Positions 8,254 through 16,133 are shown, counted from the first letter of the stretch. The stretch: 31,289 nt of DNA from JAWOLE01 sp035263845 (GCA_035263845.1 DATFQY010000165.1:1-31289), one strand, 5' to 3'. Notes: generated by a model from the sequence alone, not told the origin. Numbers and translations are program-made.

Positions 8254-10013
8254 TCCGGCCGGGACGCGCCGGCGCTCTCCTGGCCGGAGGCGCGGCCTCA
8301 TTCGTCGCCGCCGTCAACGTCGCGCGATTCTTCCGGCCGGCCCTCTTCGCCGATCCGGATCCGGCCTGGGCCGTCCCGCGGTCTCTTCTCTGGCTCGTCC
8401 TGGTCGCGGCCGCGGCGGGGGCTGGCGTGCTGACGGCGGCGGCGTTCTGCGCCTGGAGCCGCTCCGCCTGGGGGCACGCCGCGATGCGCCCGGTTCCGCT
8501 CTCCCGCTGGGCGCTGGGGGTTCTCGCCGCCGCGGGGATTCTCCTGGGAGCGGCGGCGCGGCTCTTCTGGCTCGACCGCGTTCCGGACCCGCTCTTCCAG
8601 GATGAGGTCGTCCTGGTCGCGCCGAGCCTCGATCTGTCCGGGAGCTGGAAAGACTTCGCCGACTCGATCCGTCCGATCCCGTACGGAGTGAAGAAGCCGC
8701 ACGGGATGATCGGCGTTCTTTACCTGGAGACGTATCGCCTCGCGCTGCTCCTCTTCGGGACGTCGGTCGCGGGGACGCGCTCGTTGTCGGCGATCGCGGG
8801 CCTCATTTCGATGGGCACGGCGTTTCTCCTGGGCCGCGAGCTCTTCCCGACGGGCGGAGCGACGTTCGTCCTCCTCGCGCTGGCCGGAATGCGGTGGCAC
8901 ATGCTCCTCTCGCGATGGGGCTGGCACGCGCTCGTCGTCGCGCCGCTCCTCGACCTGGCCGCGTGGATGGTGCTTCGCGCCCGCCGCCGCCAGGCGCTCG
9001 CCGTGGCGCTCGCCGCGGGGCTCCTGCTCGGCCTCGCCGCCCACGTGTACCTCGCGGCGTGGGCCGCGGCGGCAGCGCTCGTCGCGCTCGCGCTCTGGCC
9101 CTCGACCGGGAGCCTCGCTCTCTCCCGACGGCTGGCAATGGCGGGCGCGCTCGTCGCGGGACTTCTCGTGACCGCGTCGCCTCTCTTTCTCCTCCGCGAA
9201 GGGCGAGTCACGCCCTACTTCGTCCGGACGGGCGCCCACAACGTGCTGATGGAGGTCCGGTACGCGCGGTCGGTCTTCCCCGTCGCCGAGGCCGCCGCCG
9301 ACGCGATCGCCTCTCCGTGGTTCGTCGGCGATCCGGAAGCGCGGCATGACCTCGAGGGCCGTTCCCGGCTCGGCTGGATCCTCGGCATCCCCGCGGCCGT
9401 GGCGCTGGCGCGGGCCCTGCGCTTTCCGCGCGAGAATTTCGCCGCGTATCTGCTGACCCAGTCCGGCGCCGCCTTCCTGGCCTCGATCGCGACGGGAGCA
9501 TCGGGGCACCCCAACTCGGTCCGTTTCGGCTACCTCTCGACCGTCGCCGCGGTCGTCGCCGGAGGTGGCGTCGTCTTGCTGATCTCCGCGGTGTCGTCCC
9601 GGTTCCGAAGGGCCGCCGCCATCGTCGGGGCTGGCGCGCTGGCGATCGGCGGAGCGCTGGCGGCGCGGGACTCGATCCTCGAGTGGCCGGCGCGGCCCGG
9701 GACGGACCGCAGCTTCCACGGCGTGGACACCCGGCTCGCCCGCGCCGCGGTCCGGTGGGAGCGCTACGGCGCCGTCTCGATCTCGAAGGACGTGGGAGTG
9801 GAGCCGACGACGATCGAGGCCGTGCGACGCTTCCGCCTCGACCCGGACGACCGCCTCTCGCAGGCTCCGGCCAGCGGAGCGCCGGCGAGGCGAAGTTTCC
9901 GGATCGCGCCTTCGAGCAAGACGCCCGAGCCGGGCGAGCGGGTCGTCGAGAGGGTCCTCGATCCTCGCGGGCGGGCGGAGGCGCTGGTGCTGGCGCGGCG
10001 GCTCGCCGGCTGA
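8250..10013 (+). CDS. Multi-membrane GT-C-like glycosyltransferase, paralog 3 of 3
   Basis: A 587-residue third tandem copy. The start is the GTG at 8250 overlapping the previous stop (GTGA). That start aligns this protein's beginning (VIRPGRAGALLAGG) with those of the other two; the long open frame upstream of it is a shadow. The outer-loop motif is PLFQDEVVLVAP, Asp118-Glu119, a DE instead of the DD of the other copies, which is the other accepted GT-C form. The LRWH-like block is MRWHMLLSRWGWHAL, and the tail keeps FHGVDTR, RWERYG, RRFRLDPDD and GERVVERV. The DD/DE difference suggests the copies have diverged in donor or acceptor. The gene is followed after 32 bases by the first SLH-propeller gene, in the same direction. 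Confidence 0.76.
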   Translation: MIRPGRAGALLAGGAASFVAAVNVARFFRPALFADPDPAWAVPRSLLWLVLVAAAAGAGVLTAAAFCAWSRSAWGHAAMRPVPLSRWALGVLAAAGILLGAAARLFWLDRVPDPLFQDEVVLVAPSLDLSGSWKDFADSIRPIPYGVKKPHGMIGVLYLETYRLALLLFGTSVAGTRSLSAIAGLISMGTAFLLGRELFPTGGATFVLLALAGMRWHMLLSRWGWHALVVAPLLDLAAWMVLRARRRQALAVALAAGLLLGLAAHVYLAAWAAAAALVALALWPSTGSLALSRRLAMAGALVAGLLVTASPLFLLREGRVTPYFVRTGAHNVLMEVRYARSVFPVAEAAADAIASPWFVGDPEARHDLEGRSRLGWILGIPAAVALARALRFPRENFAAYLLTQSGAAFLASIATGASGHPNSVRFGYLSTVAAVVAGGGVVLLISAVSSRFRRAAAIVGAGALAIGGALAARDSILEWPARPGTDRSFHGVDTRLARAAVRWERYGAVSISKDVGVEPTTIEAVRRFRLDPDDRLSQAPASGAPARRSFRIAPSSKTPEPGERVVERVLDPRGRAEALVLARRLAG

Positions 10014-10045
10014 AAAGAGGCGCTATCATCCTGCAGCCTCAATCG

Positions 10046-11209
10046 ATGATTCGAAGGAAGGGTCGCACTCGTCGCTTCCTTGCGGCCGCAGCGGTCGCTG
10101 TCTCGATTTCTCTGGGCGCCTCCGCCGCGCTGTTTTCCACTTGCGGCCCTTTCACCGACGTTGCGGCGGACGTCTTCTGTCCCTTCGTCCTGGAGGTCTT
10201 CTACGTCGGGATCACGACCGGGACGACGGCGACGACGTACGACCCATCCTCGCCCGTCTCCCGTCTCCAGATGGCGACCTTTCTGTCCCGCGGCGTGGAT
10301 GCCGTTCTCCTTCGAGGAAGCCGGCGGGCCGCGCTCGGCCAATTCTGGAAGCGCGGCAGCAATGCTTTCCTGGAAATCAACCTCGATACGAATACGGTAG
10401 GGACCGCCATGGCCGTGTCCGACGGCACGGATGTCTTCGTTTCGAATACCGTCAACGGCAAGGTGTTTCGCGTGCGGAACGACGGCAAGGTCCTGGAGAC
10501 CACGACCGGGGCAGCCGGCGCCTACGGTCTCGTCAGCGCGGGTGGGAAGGTCTGGGTCACGAGCACGCCCGGCAACGGGGATCTCTACTCGATTCAGCCG
10601 AGTGTCGGAGCGGGGTTCTTCGGATGGTACGCCTTCACCGGCGCCAACCCGACGGACATCACCTTCGACGGGACCTCGATCTGGACGGCGAACCTGAGCG
10701 GGTCCGTCAGCCGCTTCAATCCCGCGACCCCTGCCTTCTCGATGGTCACGACGGGGTTCGTCAGTCCCTTCGGAATCCTTTTCGACGGCTCGAACGTCTG
10801 GGTCACGGACATCGGTTTGAACAAGCTTCAAAAGCTGGATGGCAACGCCGCGATTCTCCAGACGGTGACGGTCGGGTCCTCGCCCCGGTTCCCGATGTTC
10901 GACGGCGCGAACATCTGGGTGCCCAACTTCCTGTCCAACTCGGTCTCCATCGTGCACGCCTCGACCGGGGCCGTCGTTTCCACGCTCACGGGCAATGGAC
11001 TCAACGGCCCGGTCGCCGCTGCCTTCGACGGCGAGAGAGCAATGGTTACGAACTACAGCGGTGACAGTCTTTCCCTTTGGAAGGCGGCCGACCTGACGAC
11101 CATCGGCACCGTGACGCTCCCGCCGGGGTCGGCTCCCAACGGCGCCTGCAGCGACGGCGTCAATTTCTGGGTGGCGCTCTACGGGCGCGGGACCCTGCTG
11201 CGCTTCTAA
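10046..11209 (+). CDS. Exported protein with an SLH-like domain and a beta-propeller, paralog 1 of 3
   Basis: A 387-residue exported protein. Residues 1-29 form a signal peptide (RRKGRTRR, then an alanine-rich hydrophobic core). Residues 33-82 resemble one S-layer homology domain: CGPFTDVAADVFC, then a GITTGTTATTYDP turn and VSRLQMATFLSR. Cys33 and Cys45 are kept in all three copies and could form a disulfide. From about residue 115 onward, repeats of the type FDG-x-x-IWV-x-N and ASTG...TL-x-GNG mark a beta-propeller of the NHL/YVTN kind, likely six or seven blades, ending in ..LLRF. The ATG at 10046 gives a proper signal peptide; there is no ribosome site near it, but TATCAT (10024-10029) could be a promoter -10. 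Function is unknown: adhesion, cell-wall binding or ligand sensing are possible. Confidence 0.78.
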   Translation: MIRRKGRTRRFLAAAAVAVSISLGASAALFSTCGPFTDVAADVFCPFVLEVFYVGITTGTTATTYDPSSPVSRLQMATFLSRGVDAVLLRGSRRAALGQFWKRGSNAFLEINLDTNTVGTAMAVSDGTDVFVSNTVNGKVFRVRNDGKVLETTTGAAGAYGLVSAGGKVWVTSTPGNGDLYSIQPSVGAGFFGWYAFTGANPTDITFDGTSIWTANLSGSVSRFNPATPAFSMVTTGFVSPFGILFDGSNVWVTDIGLNKLQKLDGNAAILQTVTVGSSPRFPMFDGANIWVPNFLSNSVSIVHASTGAVVSTLTGNGLNGPVAAAFDGERAMVTNYSGDSLSLWKAADLTTIGTVTLPPGSAPNGACSDGVNFWVALYGRGTLLRF

Positions 11210-11242
11210 CCGTCCAAACATCCGAGGGGGCAGAGCTTGAGC

Positions 11243-11272
11243 ATCGGGCCTCACCCGATTCCTCTTCTTTTC
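11243..11272 (+). terminator. Possible intrinsic terminator after SLH-propeller 1
   Basis: ATCGGG and CCCGAT form a perfect 6-bp stem around a 5-base loop, followed by a T-rich stretch (TTCCTCTTCTTTTC). The short stem makes this moderate evidence. Confidence 0.4.
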
Positions 11273-11320
11273 GAGGGCCCGGCTGCGTGAAAATGGAAGC
11301 ACTTCTCGTTAGGAGGTCGG

Positions 11321-12484
11321 ATGCGCGCGATTTCTCGGGGCCGATGGCTCCTGGCGATTTCTGTCGCGGGGGGTCTACTGGCCGGTGAGGCGAGCAACTT
11401 GATCGGGACGTGCGGCCCGTTCACCGATGTCGCCGGGGACGTCTTCTGCCCGTTCGTGCTGGAGATCTTCTACATGGGGATCACGACCGGCACCACGGCG
11501 ACGACCTACGACCCCACGGGAAACGTGACCCGGTTGCAGATGGCGGCGTTTCTCTCTCGCACGGTGGACAGGACTCTTCAACGCGGAGGCCGGCGCGCGG
11601 CCCTCAATCGTTTCTGGACGTCGAAAACGGCCGAGTTTCGCACGGATCTGCCCGGCGTTCCCGTGGCCCAGCCGGCGATGGCGCAATCCGATGGTACGGA
11701 CGTCTGGGTGACCGACACGACCGGCGGGCGCGTCTATCGCGTTCGTGGCTCGGACGGAAAACTTCTCGACACCCTGACAGGCGCCACGGGCGCCTACGGC
11801 ATCCTGGCCGTCCACGGAGTCGTTTACGTGGGTGGACATACGGCTCCGGGCTCCTTGTATTCGATCGATGCCGCCGCCGGCGGACCGGTCAACCTGATTG
11901 GCCCCGCCGTTCTCGGCGACAACCCTCTCCAGCTGGCCTACGACGGCTTGGACATCTGGAGCGCCAACCAGTCCGGTTCCGTCTCCTACTTCACCGGCCG
12001 CGCCGGGGCGACGACCGTGACAACCGGATTCACCTCGCTCTTCGGGATCCTGTTCGACGGATCCAACATGTGGGTCACCGACGCCAGTTCCCCGGGAAAG
12101 CTGTCCAAGCTCGACTCCAACGGAGCGATCCTGCAGAGCGTCACGGTCGGCACGCAGCCTCGATACCCGATTTTCGACGGCTCCAACATCTGGGTTCCGA
12201 ACTACACGGACAGCACGGTCTCGGTCGTGCGAGCTTCGACCGGCGCGATCCTGGCGACCCTCAGCGGCAACGGGCTCAACGGGCCCGCCGGCGTCGCGTT
12301 CGATGGGCAGCGAATCCTGGTCACCAACTACGTCGGCGATAGTTTCTCGCTCTGGAAAGCCGGGGACTTGACCACCCTCGGTTCCTTCGATGCGACGCCT
12401 TTGGCCCAGCCCAACGGCGTCTGCAGCGATGGACTGGACTTCTGGATCCCGTTCTACGGAGGCGCCGCGCTCGGCCGCTTCTAA
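11321..12484 (+). CDS. Exported protein with an SLH-like domain and a beta-propeller, paralog 2 of 3
   Basis: A 387-residue paralog of the previous gene with the same plan: a short signal peptide (MRAISRGRWLLAISVAGG), a single SLH-like unit with CGPFTDVAGDVFC, GITTGTTATTYDP and VTRLQMAAFLSR, a linker RRAALNRFW, then propeller repeats. Blade motifs such as FDGSNMWVTD, FDGSNIWVPN and ASTGAILATLSGNGLNG are nearly identical to those of the other copies, while the blades just after the SLH domain differ most. The ATG at 11321 has a strong ribosome site (AGGAGG). It is separated from copy 1 by a possible terminator, so it may have its own promoter, unlike the overlapping glycosyltransferases. Confidence 0.8.
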   Translation: MRAISRGRWLLAISVAGGLLAGEASNLIGTCGPFTDVAGDVFCPFVLEIFYMGITTGTTATTYDPTGNVTRLQMAAFLSRTVDRTLQRGGRRAALNRFWTSKTAEFRTDLPGVPVAQPAMAQSDGTDVWVTDTTGGRVYRVRGSDGKLLDTLTGATGAYGILAVHGVVYVGGHTAPGSLYSIDAAAGGPVNLIGPAVLGDNPLQLAYDGLDIWSANQSGSVSYFTGRAGATTVTTGFTSLFGILFDGSNMWVTDASSPGKLSKLDSNGAILQSVTVGTQPRYPIFDGSNIWVPNYTDSTVSVVRASTGAILATLSGNGLNGPAGVAFDGQRILVTNYVGDSFSLWKAGDLTTLGSFDATPLAQPNGVCSDGLDFWIPFYGGAALGRF

Positions 12485-12531
12485 TCGGCTGGCGTCTAAC
12501 CGTCGCGAAACGGTCATAATCCCTCCAAACC

Positions 12532-12559
12532 GGCCCCGCCTCCGGGCGGAGCCTTCTTT
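12532..12559 (+). terminator. GC-rich hairpin between SLH-propellers 2 and 3, probable terminator
   Basis: GGCCCCGCC pairs with GGCGGAGCC (8 of 9 base pairs) around the loop TCCG and is followed by TTCTTT. It could end the message of copy 2. A CATAAT box (12515-12520) lies upstream of the hairpin; if that is a promoter for copy 3, the hairpin would instead sit in its leader as an attenuator. Confidence 0.45.
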
Positions 12560-12570
12560 GCGGAGGGTTT

Positions 12571-13731
12571 ATGCGCGCTCTTCCCGGCTCTCGATGGATT
12601 GTGGCGATCGCCTCGCCGGCGTCTTTGTTGATCGGATTGACAACCGCGCTCTTCGGAACGTGCGGGCCGTTCACCGACGTAGCGCTCGACGTCTTCTGCC
12701 CGTTCGTCCTGGAGGTCTTCTACACGGGGATCACGACGGGGACGACTCCGACGACTTACGACCCGGCGAGCCCGGTTTCGCGCCTCCAGATGGCGGCGTT
12801 CCTCTCCCGGACCGTGGACGGAGTGGTCCGTCGCGGCAGTCGCAGGACGCCCCTCAACAAGTTCTGGACCCAGAAAAATGTCCTGAACCCGATCCAGACG
12901 GGAGGAGGCAGCTATCTCGCCGACACCGACGGAACCGACATCTGGGTCGCGAGCCGGGACGCCAACTGGATCCAGCGGCTGCGCGCGAGCGACGGCCGGG
13001 GTCTCGAGACCTGGACGGGAGCGACGGCCGCGAATGGAATCGTCGTGGTCGACGGGACCGTCTGGGCGACCGGCTTCCTATCGCCGGGCAGGCTTTACGG
13101 GTTGCCGTCGTTTTCCGACCCCGGCGGAGTCACGACAGTGGCTACCAACCTCGGGGCCTTTCCATTCGCGATCGCCTACAACGGAGCGCGCTTCTTCACC
13201 GCGAACAGCGGCCCTCCCGGATCCGTCTCGATCATCCAGTTCGTCCCCTCGCTTCCTTACCCGGTGACGACCGTCACGACGGGCTTCATCCAGCCGGCAG
13301 GCATCCTCTATGACGGATCGAACATGTGGGTCACCGACGGGACTCTTAAGAAGCTAGACCTAAACGCGGCGATCCTCCAGACGGTGACGGTGGGCGACTC
13401 GCCGTTCCTCCCGGCCTTCGACGGCACGAACATCTGGGTGCCCAACATCGGTTCGAACTCGGTGTCCGTCGTGCGCGCGTCGACGGGGACCGTCCTGGCG
13501 ACGCTGTCAGGCAACGGCCTCAATTTGCCGGCCGCGGCGATCTTCGATGGGGAACGGATCCTCGTGACGAACCCGGGCGCGGGAACCGTCTCCCTCTGGA
13601 AGGCCGCCAGCCTCGCCGAGATCGGAACGGTGCTGTTCTCGTTCCAGGGAGTCGGACCCTACGCGGGCTGCAGCGACGGGATCAGCTTCTGGGTCACGAT
13701 GGGCGCGAACGGGTTCCTGGCCCAGTTTTGA
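12571..13731 (+). CDS. Exported protein with an SLH-like domain and a beta-propeller, paralog 3 of 3
   Basis: A 386-residue third copy, starting at an ATG preceded by GGAGGG. The signal peptide is MRALPGSRWIVAIASPASLL and beyond, then the SLH-like unit CGPFTDVALDVFC, GITTGTTPTTYDP and VSRLQMAAFLSR. The following blades carry the common YDGSNMWVTD, FDGTNIWVPN and ASTGTVLATLSGNGLN repeats and end in ..FLAQF. The region around residues 160-240 is the least like the other copies, so any ligand specificity may lie there. The gene ends 17 bases from the convergent cysteine dioxygenase-like gene, closing the FHA/GT-C/propeller block. Confidence 0.78.
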   Translation: MRALPGSRWIVAIASPASLLIGLTTALFGTCGPFTDVALDVFCPFVLEVFYTGITTGTTPTTYDPASPVSRLQMAAFLSRTVDGVVRRGSRRTPLNKFWTQKNVLNPIQTGGGSYLADTDGTDIWVASRDANWIQRLRASDGRGLETWTGATAANGIVVVDGTVWATGFLSPGRLYGLPSFSDPGGVTTVATNLGAFPFAIAYNGARFFTANSGPPGSVSIIQFVPSLPYPVTTVTTGFIQPAGILYDGSNMWVTDGTLKKLDLNAAILQTVTVGDSPFLPAFDGTNIWVPNIGSNSVSVVRASTGTVLATLSGNGLNLPAAAIFDGERILVTNPGAGTVSLWKAASLAEIGTVLFSFQGVGPYAGCSDGISFWVTMGANGFLAQF

Positions 13732-13747
13732 GGGTTCGTCGGACCGT

Positions 13748-14296
13748 TCAACAGCGCGCGGGGAGGGACTCGGCGGCGGCTCTGGCGAGGACTTCTTCGC
13801 CGACGTCGAATGTCGAGGGACGGAGCTCGATCATCCCGGTCTCGTCCCAGATCCCCATCTGGCGAAGGGGCGGCCGGTACAGGTGGAGCGAGACGGCTCG
13901 CGGCGTCTTCGGGATCAGGCGGTGAAGCGTCGTCGGCCCGATGTCGCAAAGGTCGCCTTCCGGGCGAACGCGTGAATCCGCGAGCGAGGGGGCGCGGTTC
14001 GGCGTCGTGAAACGCTCCTCCAGGAGCGAGCCCGAGAGCATCGCCATCCCACCCATGACGCCGCGGTGATCGTGGACGGGGGTCACCTGCCCCGACTCCC
14101 ACCCGATGATCATGACCTCCCAGTCGTCCCAGAGAAGGATCGGGTGCCGCATGTACTGCGCCGGATCGAACCGCACCCGATCGAGGTACCTCTCTGCCTC
14201 GCGCGCGATCCTCTCGCAAAGACTTCCCGGAGTGGGTCTCTCCGGCGCCTTCGACGCGTCGGCAAGGATCTCCCTCACGGCCTCAGCAAACGTCAT
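13748..14296 (-). CDS. Cysteine dioxygenase-family thiol dioxygenase
   Basis: A 182-residue cupin enzyme of the cysteine dioxygenase type I family, which oxidises a small thiol such as cysteine to its sulfinic acid with non-haem iron. The first metal motif is PVHDHRG (two iron His). The third ligand fits the histidine in TTLHRL, and the conserved SLHLYRPP holds the His and Tyr that line the active site. In the mammalian enzyme a Cys in the segment after HDH cross-links to that Tyr; here the aligned position is Gly (HDHRGVMGGMAML), as in many bacterial members. Substrate could be cysteine or another thiol such as 3-mercaptopropionate. The ATG at 14296 is divergent from the dehydrogenase gene, with 44 bases between the two starts. 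Confidence 0.85.
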   Translation of the reverse strand: MTFAEAVREILADASKAPERPTPGSLCERIAREAERYLDRVRFDPAQYMRHPILLWDDWEVMIIGWESGQVTPVHDHRGVMGGMAMLSGSLLEERFTTPNRAPSLADSRVRPEGDLCDIGPTTLHRLIPKTPRAVSLHLYRPPLRQMGIWDETGMIELRPSTFDVGEEVLARAAAESLPARC

Positions 14297-14340
14297 GACC
14301 CGATTCTAGCGGATTCCCGATCTGCTATCTTCCGCGGCTC

Positions 14341-15390
14341 ATGCGGATCGCGGTGGTGCCCGGCGACGGGATCGGTGTGGACGTTACAGCCGAGGCGGTC
14401 AAGGTCCTCGAGGCCGTCGCGCGGAAGTCTTCGCTTCCGCTGAAGATGAACAAGTTTCCGTGGAGCGCGGACCACTATCTGGCCACGGGCGAGACCATGC
14501 CGCCCGGCGCGTACGAGGACCTTGCGGCCAATTACGACGCGATCTTCATGGGGGCGTTCGGCGACCCGCGCATCCCGGACATGAAGCACGGCGCCGACAT
14601 CCTGCTGGGGACGCGGTTCCGACTGGACCTGTACGTCAACTACCGGCCGGTCCGGTGCCTGGACGACCGGCTCTCGCCGCTGAAGGGTTTCGGAGCGAAG
14701 GAGATCGACTTCGCCGTCTTCCGCGAGAACACGGAAGGCTCTTACGTGGGGAGCGGCGGCAACTTCAAGAAGGGGACTCCGGACGAGATCGCCCTGCAGG
14801 AAGACATCTCGACCCGCAAGGGGGTCGAGCGGATCATCCGCCACGCCTTCGAGTTCGCGGTCTCGCGCGGCCGCAAGAAAGTCGTCATGGCGGACAAGTC
14901 CAACGCGATGCGGTTCGTCGGCGACTTGTGGCAGCGGACCTTCGCCGAGGTCGCGAAGGAGTACCCGGGCATCGAGTCCTCGACGCTCTACATCGACGCG
15001 CTCTGCATGCAGGTCGTCAAGGACCCGAGCCAGTTCCAGGTCATCGTGACCAACAACATGTTCGGAGACATCGTCACCGACCTCGCGGCGACTCTCCAGG
15101 GCGGCCTCGGGATGGCCGCCTCCGGCAACATTCATCCCGGCCGCGTCTCCATGTTCGAGCCGGTGCACGGCTCCGCTCCCAAGTACGCCGGGACCGGCCG
15201 GGCTAACCCGTTCGGGGCCATCCTGACGATGGCGCTGCTCCTGGACCACGTCGGCCATCGCCCGGAGGCCGCCGCGCTCGAGAACGCGGTCGCCGCCTGC
15301 GCGCGGGAAAAGCGGTGCACGAGGGACATCGGTGGATCCCTGACCACGTCCGAGGCCGGCGACGCGGTCACCGAAGCGCTGCTAAAATAG
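14341..15390 (+). CDS. Isopropylmalate/isocitrate/tartrate dehydrogenase family enzyme
   Basis: A 349-residue NAD(P)-dependent beta-decarboxylating dehydrogenase. Visible hallmarks are the start MRIAVVPGDGIG, an FRLDLYVNYRPV segment (substrate arginines), FRENTEGSYVG, DKSNAM, NMFGDIVTDLAA (metal aspartates) and EPVHGSAPKYAGTGRANP near the cofactor site. The substrate-selecting region reads GTRFRLDLYVNYRPV, which differs from classic LeuB (usually ..LRPV after a longer acidic helix) and has features of tartrate/isopropylmalate members. I therefore name the family but not the substrate. No leuA, leuC or leuD is nearby. TATCTT (14326-14331) lies 9 bases before the ATG and there is no Shine-Dalgarno, so the message may be leaderless. 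Confidence 0.88.
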   Translation: MRIAVVPGDGIGVDVTAEAVKVLEAVARKSSLPLKMNKFPWSADHYLATGETMPPGAYEDLAANYDAIFMGAFGDPRIPDMKHGADILLGTRFRLDLYVNYRPVRCLDDRLSPLKGFGAKEIDFAVFRENTEGSYVGSGGNFKKGTPDEIALQEDISTRKGVERIIRHAFEFAVSRGRKKVVMADKSNAMRFVGDLWQRTFAEVAKEYPGIESSTLYIDALCMQVVKDPSQFQVIVTNNMFGDIVTDLAATLQGGLGMAASGNIHPGRVSMFEPVHGSAPKYAGTGRANPFGAILTMALLLDHVGHRPEAAALENAVAACAREKRCTRDIGGSLTTSEAGDAVTEALLK

Positions 15391-15412
15391 AGCCCAAAGG
15401 AGAAAACAATCT

Positions 15413-15988
15413 ATGGCTCGCCATATCTCACGACTGTTCGCGATCGCCTTTGCTGCGTTCCTGCTGCTGTCTGCCAACCCCGCCGAGGCAGCCAAGAAGA
15501 CGTTTCTCGAGTCCGACGACGCCAAGGAGAAGGACGAGCCTCAGAAGTACCTGGCCGACTACGACAAGCTGGTCAAGGGCAAGGACGCCGACTGGGTGTA
15601 CTACCCGGGCGAGGGCCTCAAGAAGGGTGCGAGCGTCAGCGTCAAGGACTTCGACTGCAACGGCCGCAGCCGTGAGTGCAGGGACGCCTCCCGCGACGGC
15701 AAGGACTACGCGGAGCAGTGGCTGGAGAAGCAGGGATTCAAGGTCGTCAAGTCCGGCGGCGACTACGCTATCGAGGGCAACATCTTCAACGCCTGGGAGC
15801 CGCACGGCGCCGCGCGGTACTGGGGAGGCTGGGCGGCGAATCCCGGAGTGGGGATGGAGGTCGTAGTCAAGGACGCCAAGGGCACGACCGTCGCGGAGAT
15901 CCGGCACAAGGCCAAGGGCACGACCGTCCGTGACGCCGTCGAGAACGGCCTCGAGGACGTAGCCAAGTCGCTGGCCGCCGGAAAATAA
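15413..15988 (+). CDS. Small exported protein of unknown function
   Basis: A 191-residue protein with a clear signal peptide (hydrophobic core about residues 8-20, likely cleavage after AEA at about 27). The mature part is rich in Lys and Asp and has two cysteines (FDCNGRSREC) that could form a disulfide. Its second half reads YAIEGNIF, RYWGGWAANPGVGMEVVVKD, AEIRHKAKG and DAVENGLEDVAKSL, a pattern recalling DUF4410-like or lipoprotein-like alpha/beta outer-envelope proteins; that is a loose resemblance only. The ATG at 15413 is preceded by AAAGGAG. TAAAAT (15383-15388), inside the end of the dehydrogenase gene, could be a promoter -10. A strong terminator follows. Confidence 0.75.
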   Translation: MARHISRLFAIAFAAFLLLSANPAEAAKKTFLESDDAKEKDEPQKYLADYDKLVKGKDADWVYYPGEGLKKGASVSVKDFDCNGRSRECRDASRDGKDYAEQWLEKQGFKVVKSGGDYAIEGNIFNAWEPHGAARYWGGWAANPGVGMEVVVKDAKGTTVAEIRHKAKGTTVRDAVENGLEDVAKSLAAGK

Positions 15989-15995
15989 GAGGACA

Positions 15996-16016
15996 GTCAA
16001 CAGGCATCCTGTTGAC
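15996..16016. repeat. Perfect 9-bp inverted repeat after the exported-protein gene
   Basis: GTCAACAGG and CCTGTTGAC flank the 3-base loop CAT, 8 bases after the stop codon. There is no T-tract, so it is not itself a terminator. It may protect the message's 3' end or be a protein-binding site. Confidence 0.6.
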
Positions 16017-16037
16017 GCCGTTCCAGTTAGAGATGAG

Positions 16038-16076
16038 GCGGGCTTCCCGGAAGGGAGGCCCGCTTCTTGCTTTTTT
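16038..16076 (+). terminator. Strong rho-independent terminator
   Basis: An 11-bp stem (GCGGGCTTCCC with GGGAGGCCCGC, one G-T wobble) with a GGAA loop, followed by TTCTTGCTTTTTT. It ends the dehydrogenase/exported-protein transcript and insulates the phoH cluster downstream. Confidence 0.88.
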
Positions 16077-16108
16077 CCCGGGCGTGGTACCGTTTTCATG
16101 GAAATCGC

Positions 16109-16133
16109 GGGGAGGGGACCCCTCCCCAAGGAG
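16109..16133 (+). promoter_or_regulatory. Perfect hairpin abutting the phoH ribosome binding site
   Basis: GGGGAGGGG and CCCCTCCCC are perfect complements around one A (16109-16127). The ribosome site AAGGAG (16128-16133) begins at the very next base and lies 8 bases before the ATT taken as the phoH start. A hairpin so placed could limit or time ribosome entry. The structure is seen; the regulatory role is inferred. Confidence 0.5.

Noticed and set aside
9764..11302. Long minus-strand frame opposite the first SLH-propeller gene, with similar ones opposite the second
   Set aside because: Low-complexity, Arg- and Asp-rich translation without a domain; the plus-strand proteins have signal peptides and repeats shared by three paralogs.
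10046..13731. Repeated blocks in the SLH-propeller genes as a possible CRISPR or DNA satellite
   Set aside because: The repeats are coding propeller blades and paralogous genes, with no short identical repeats at regular spacing.
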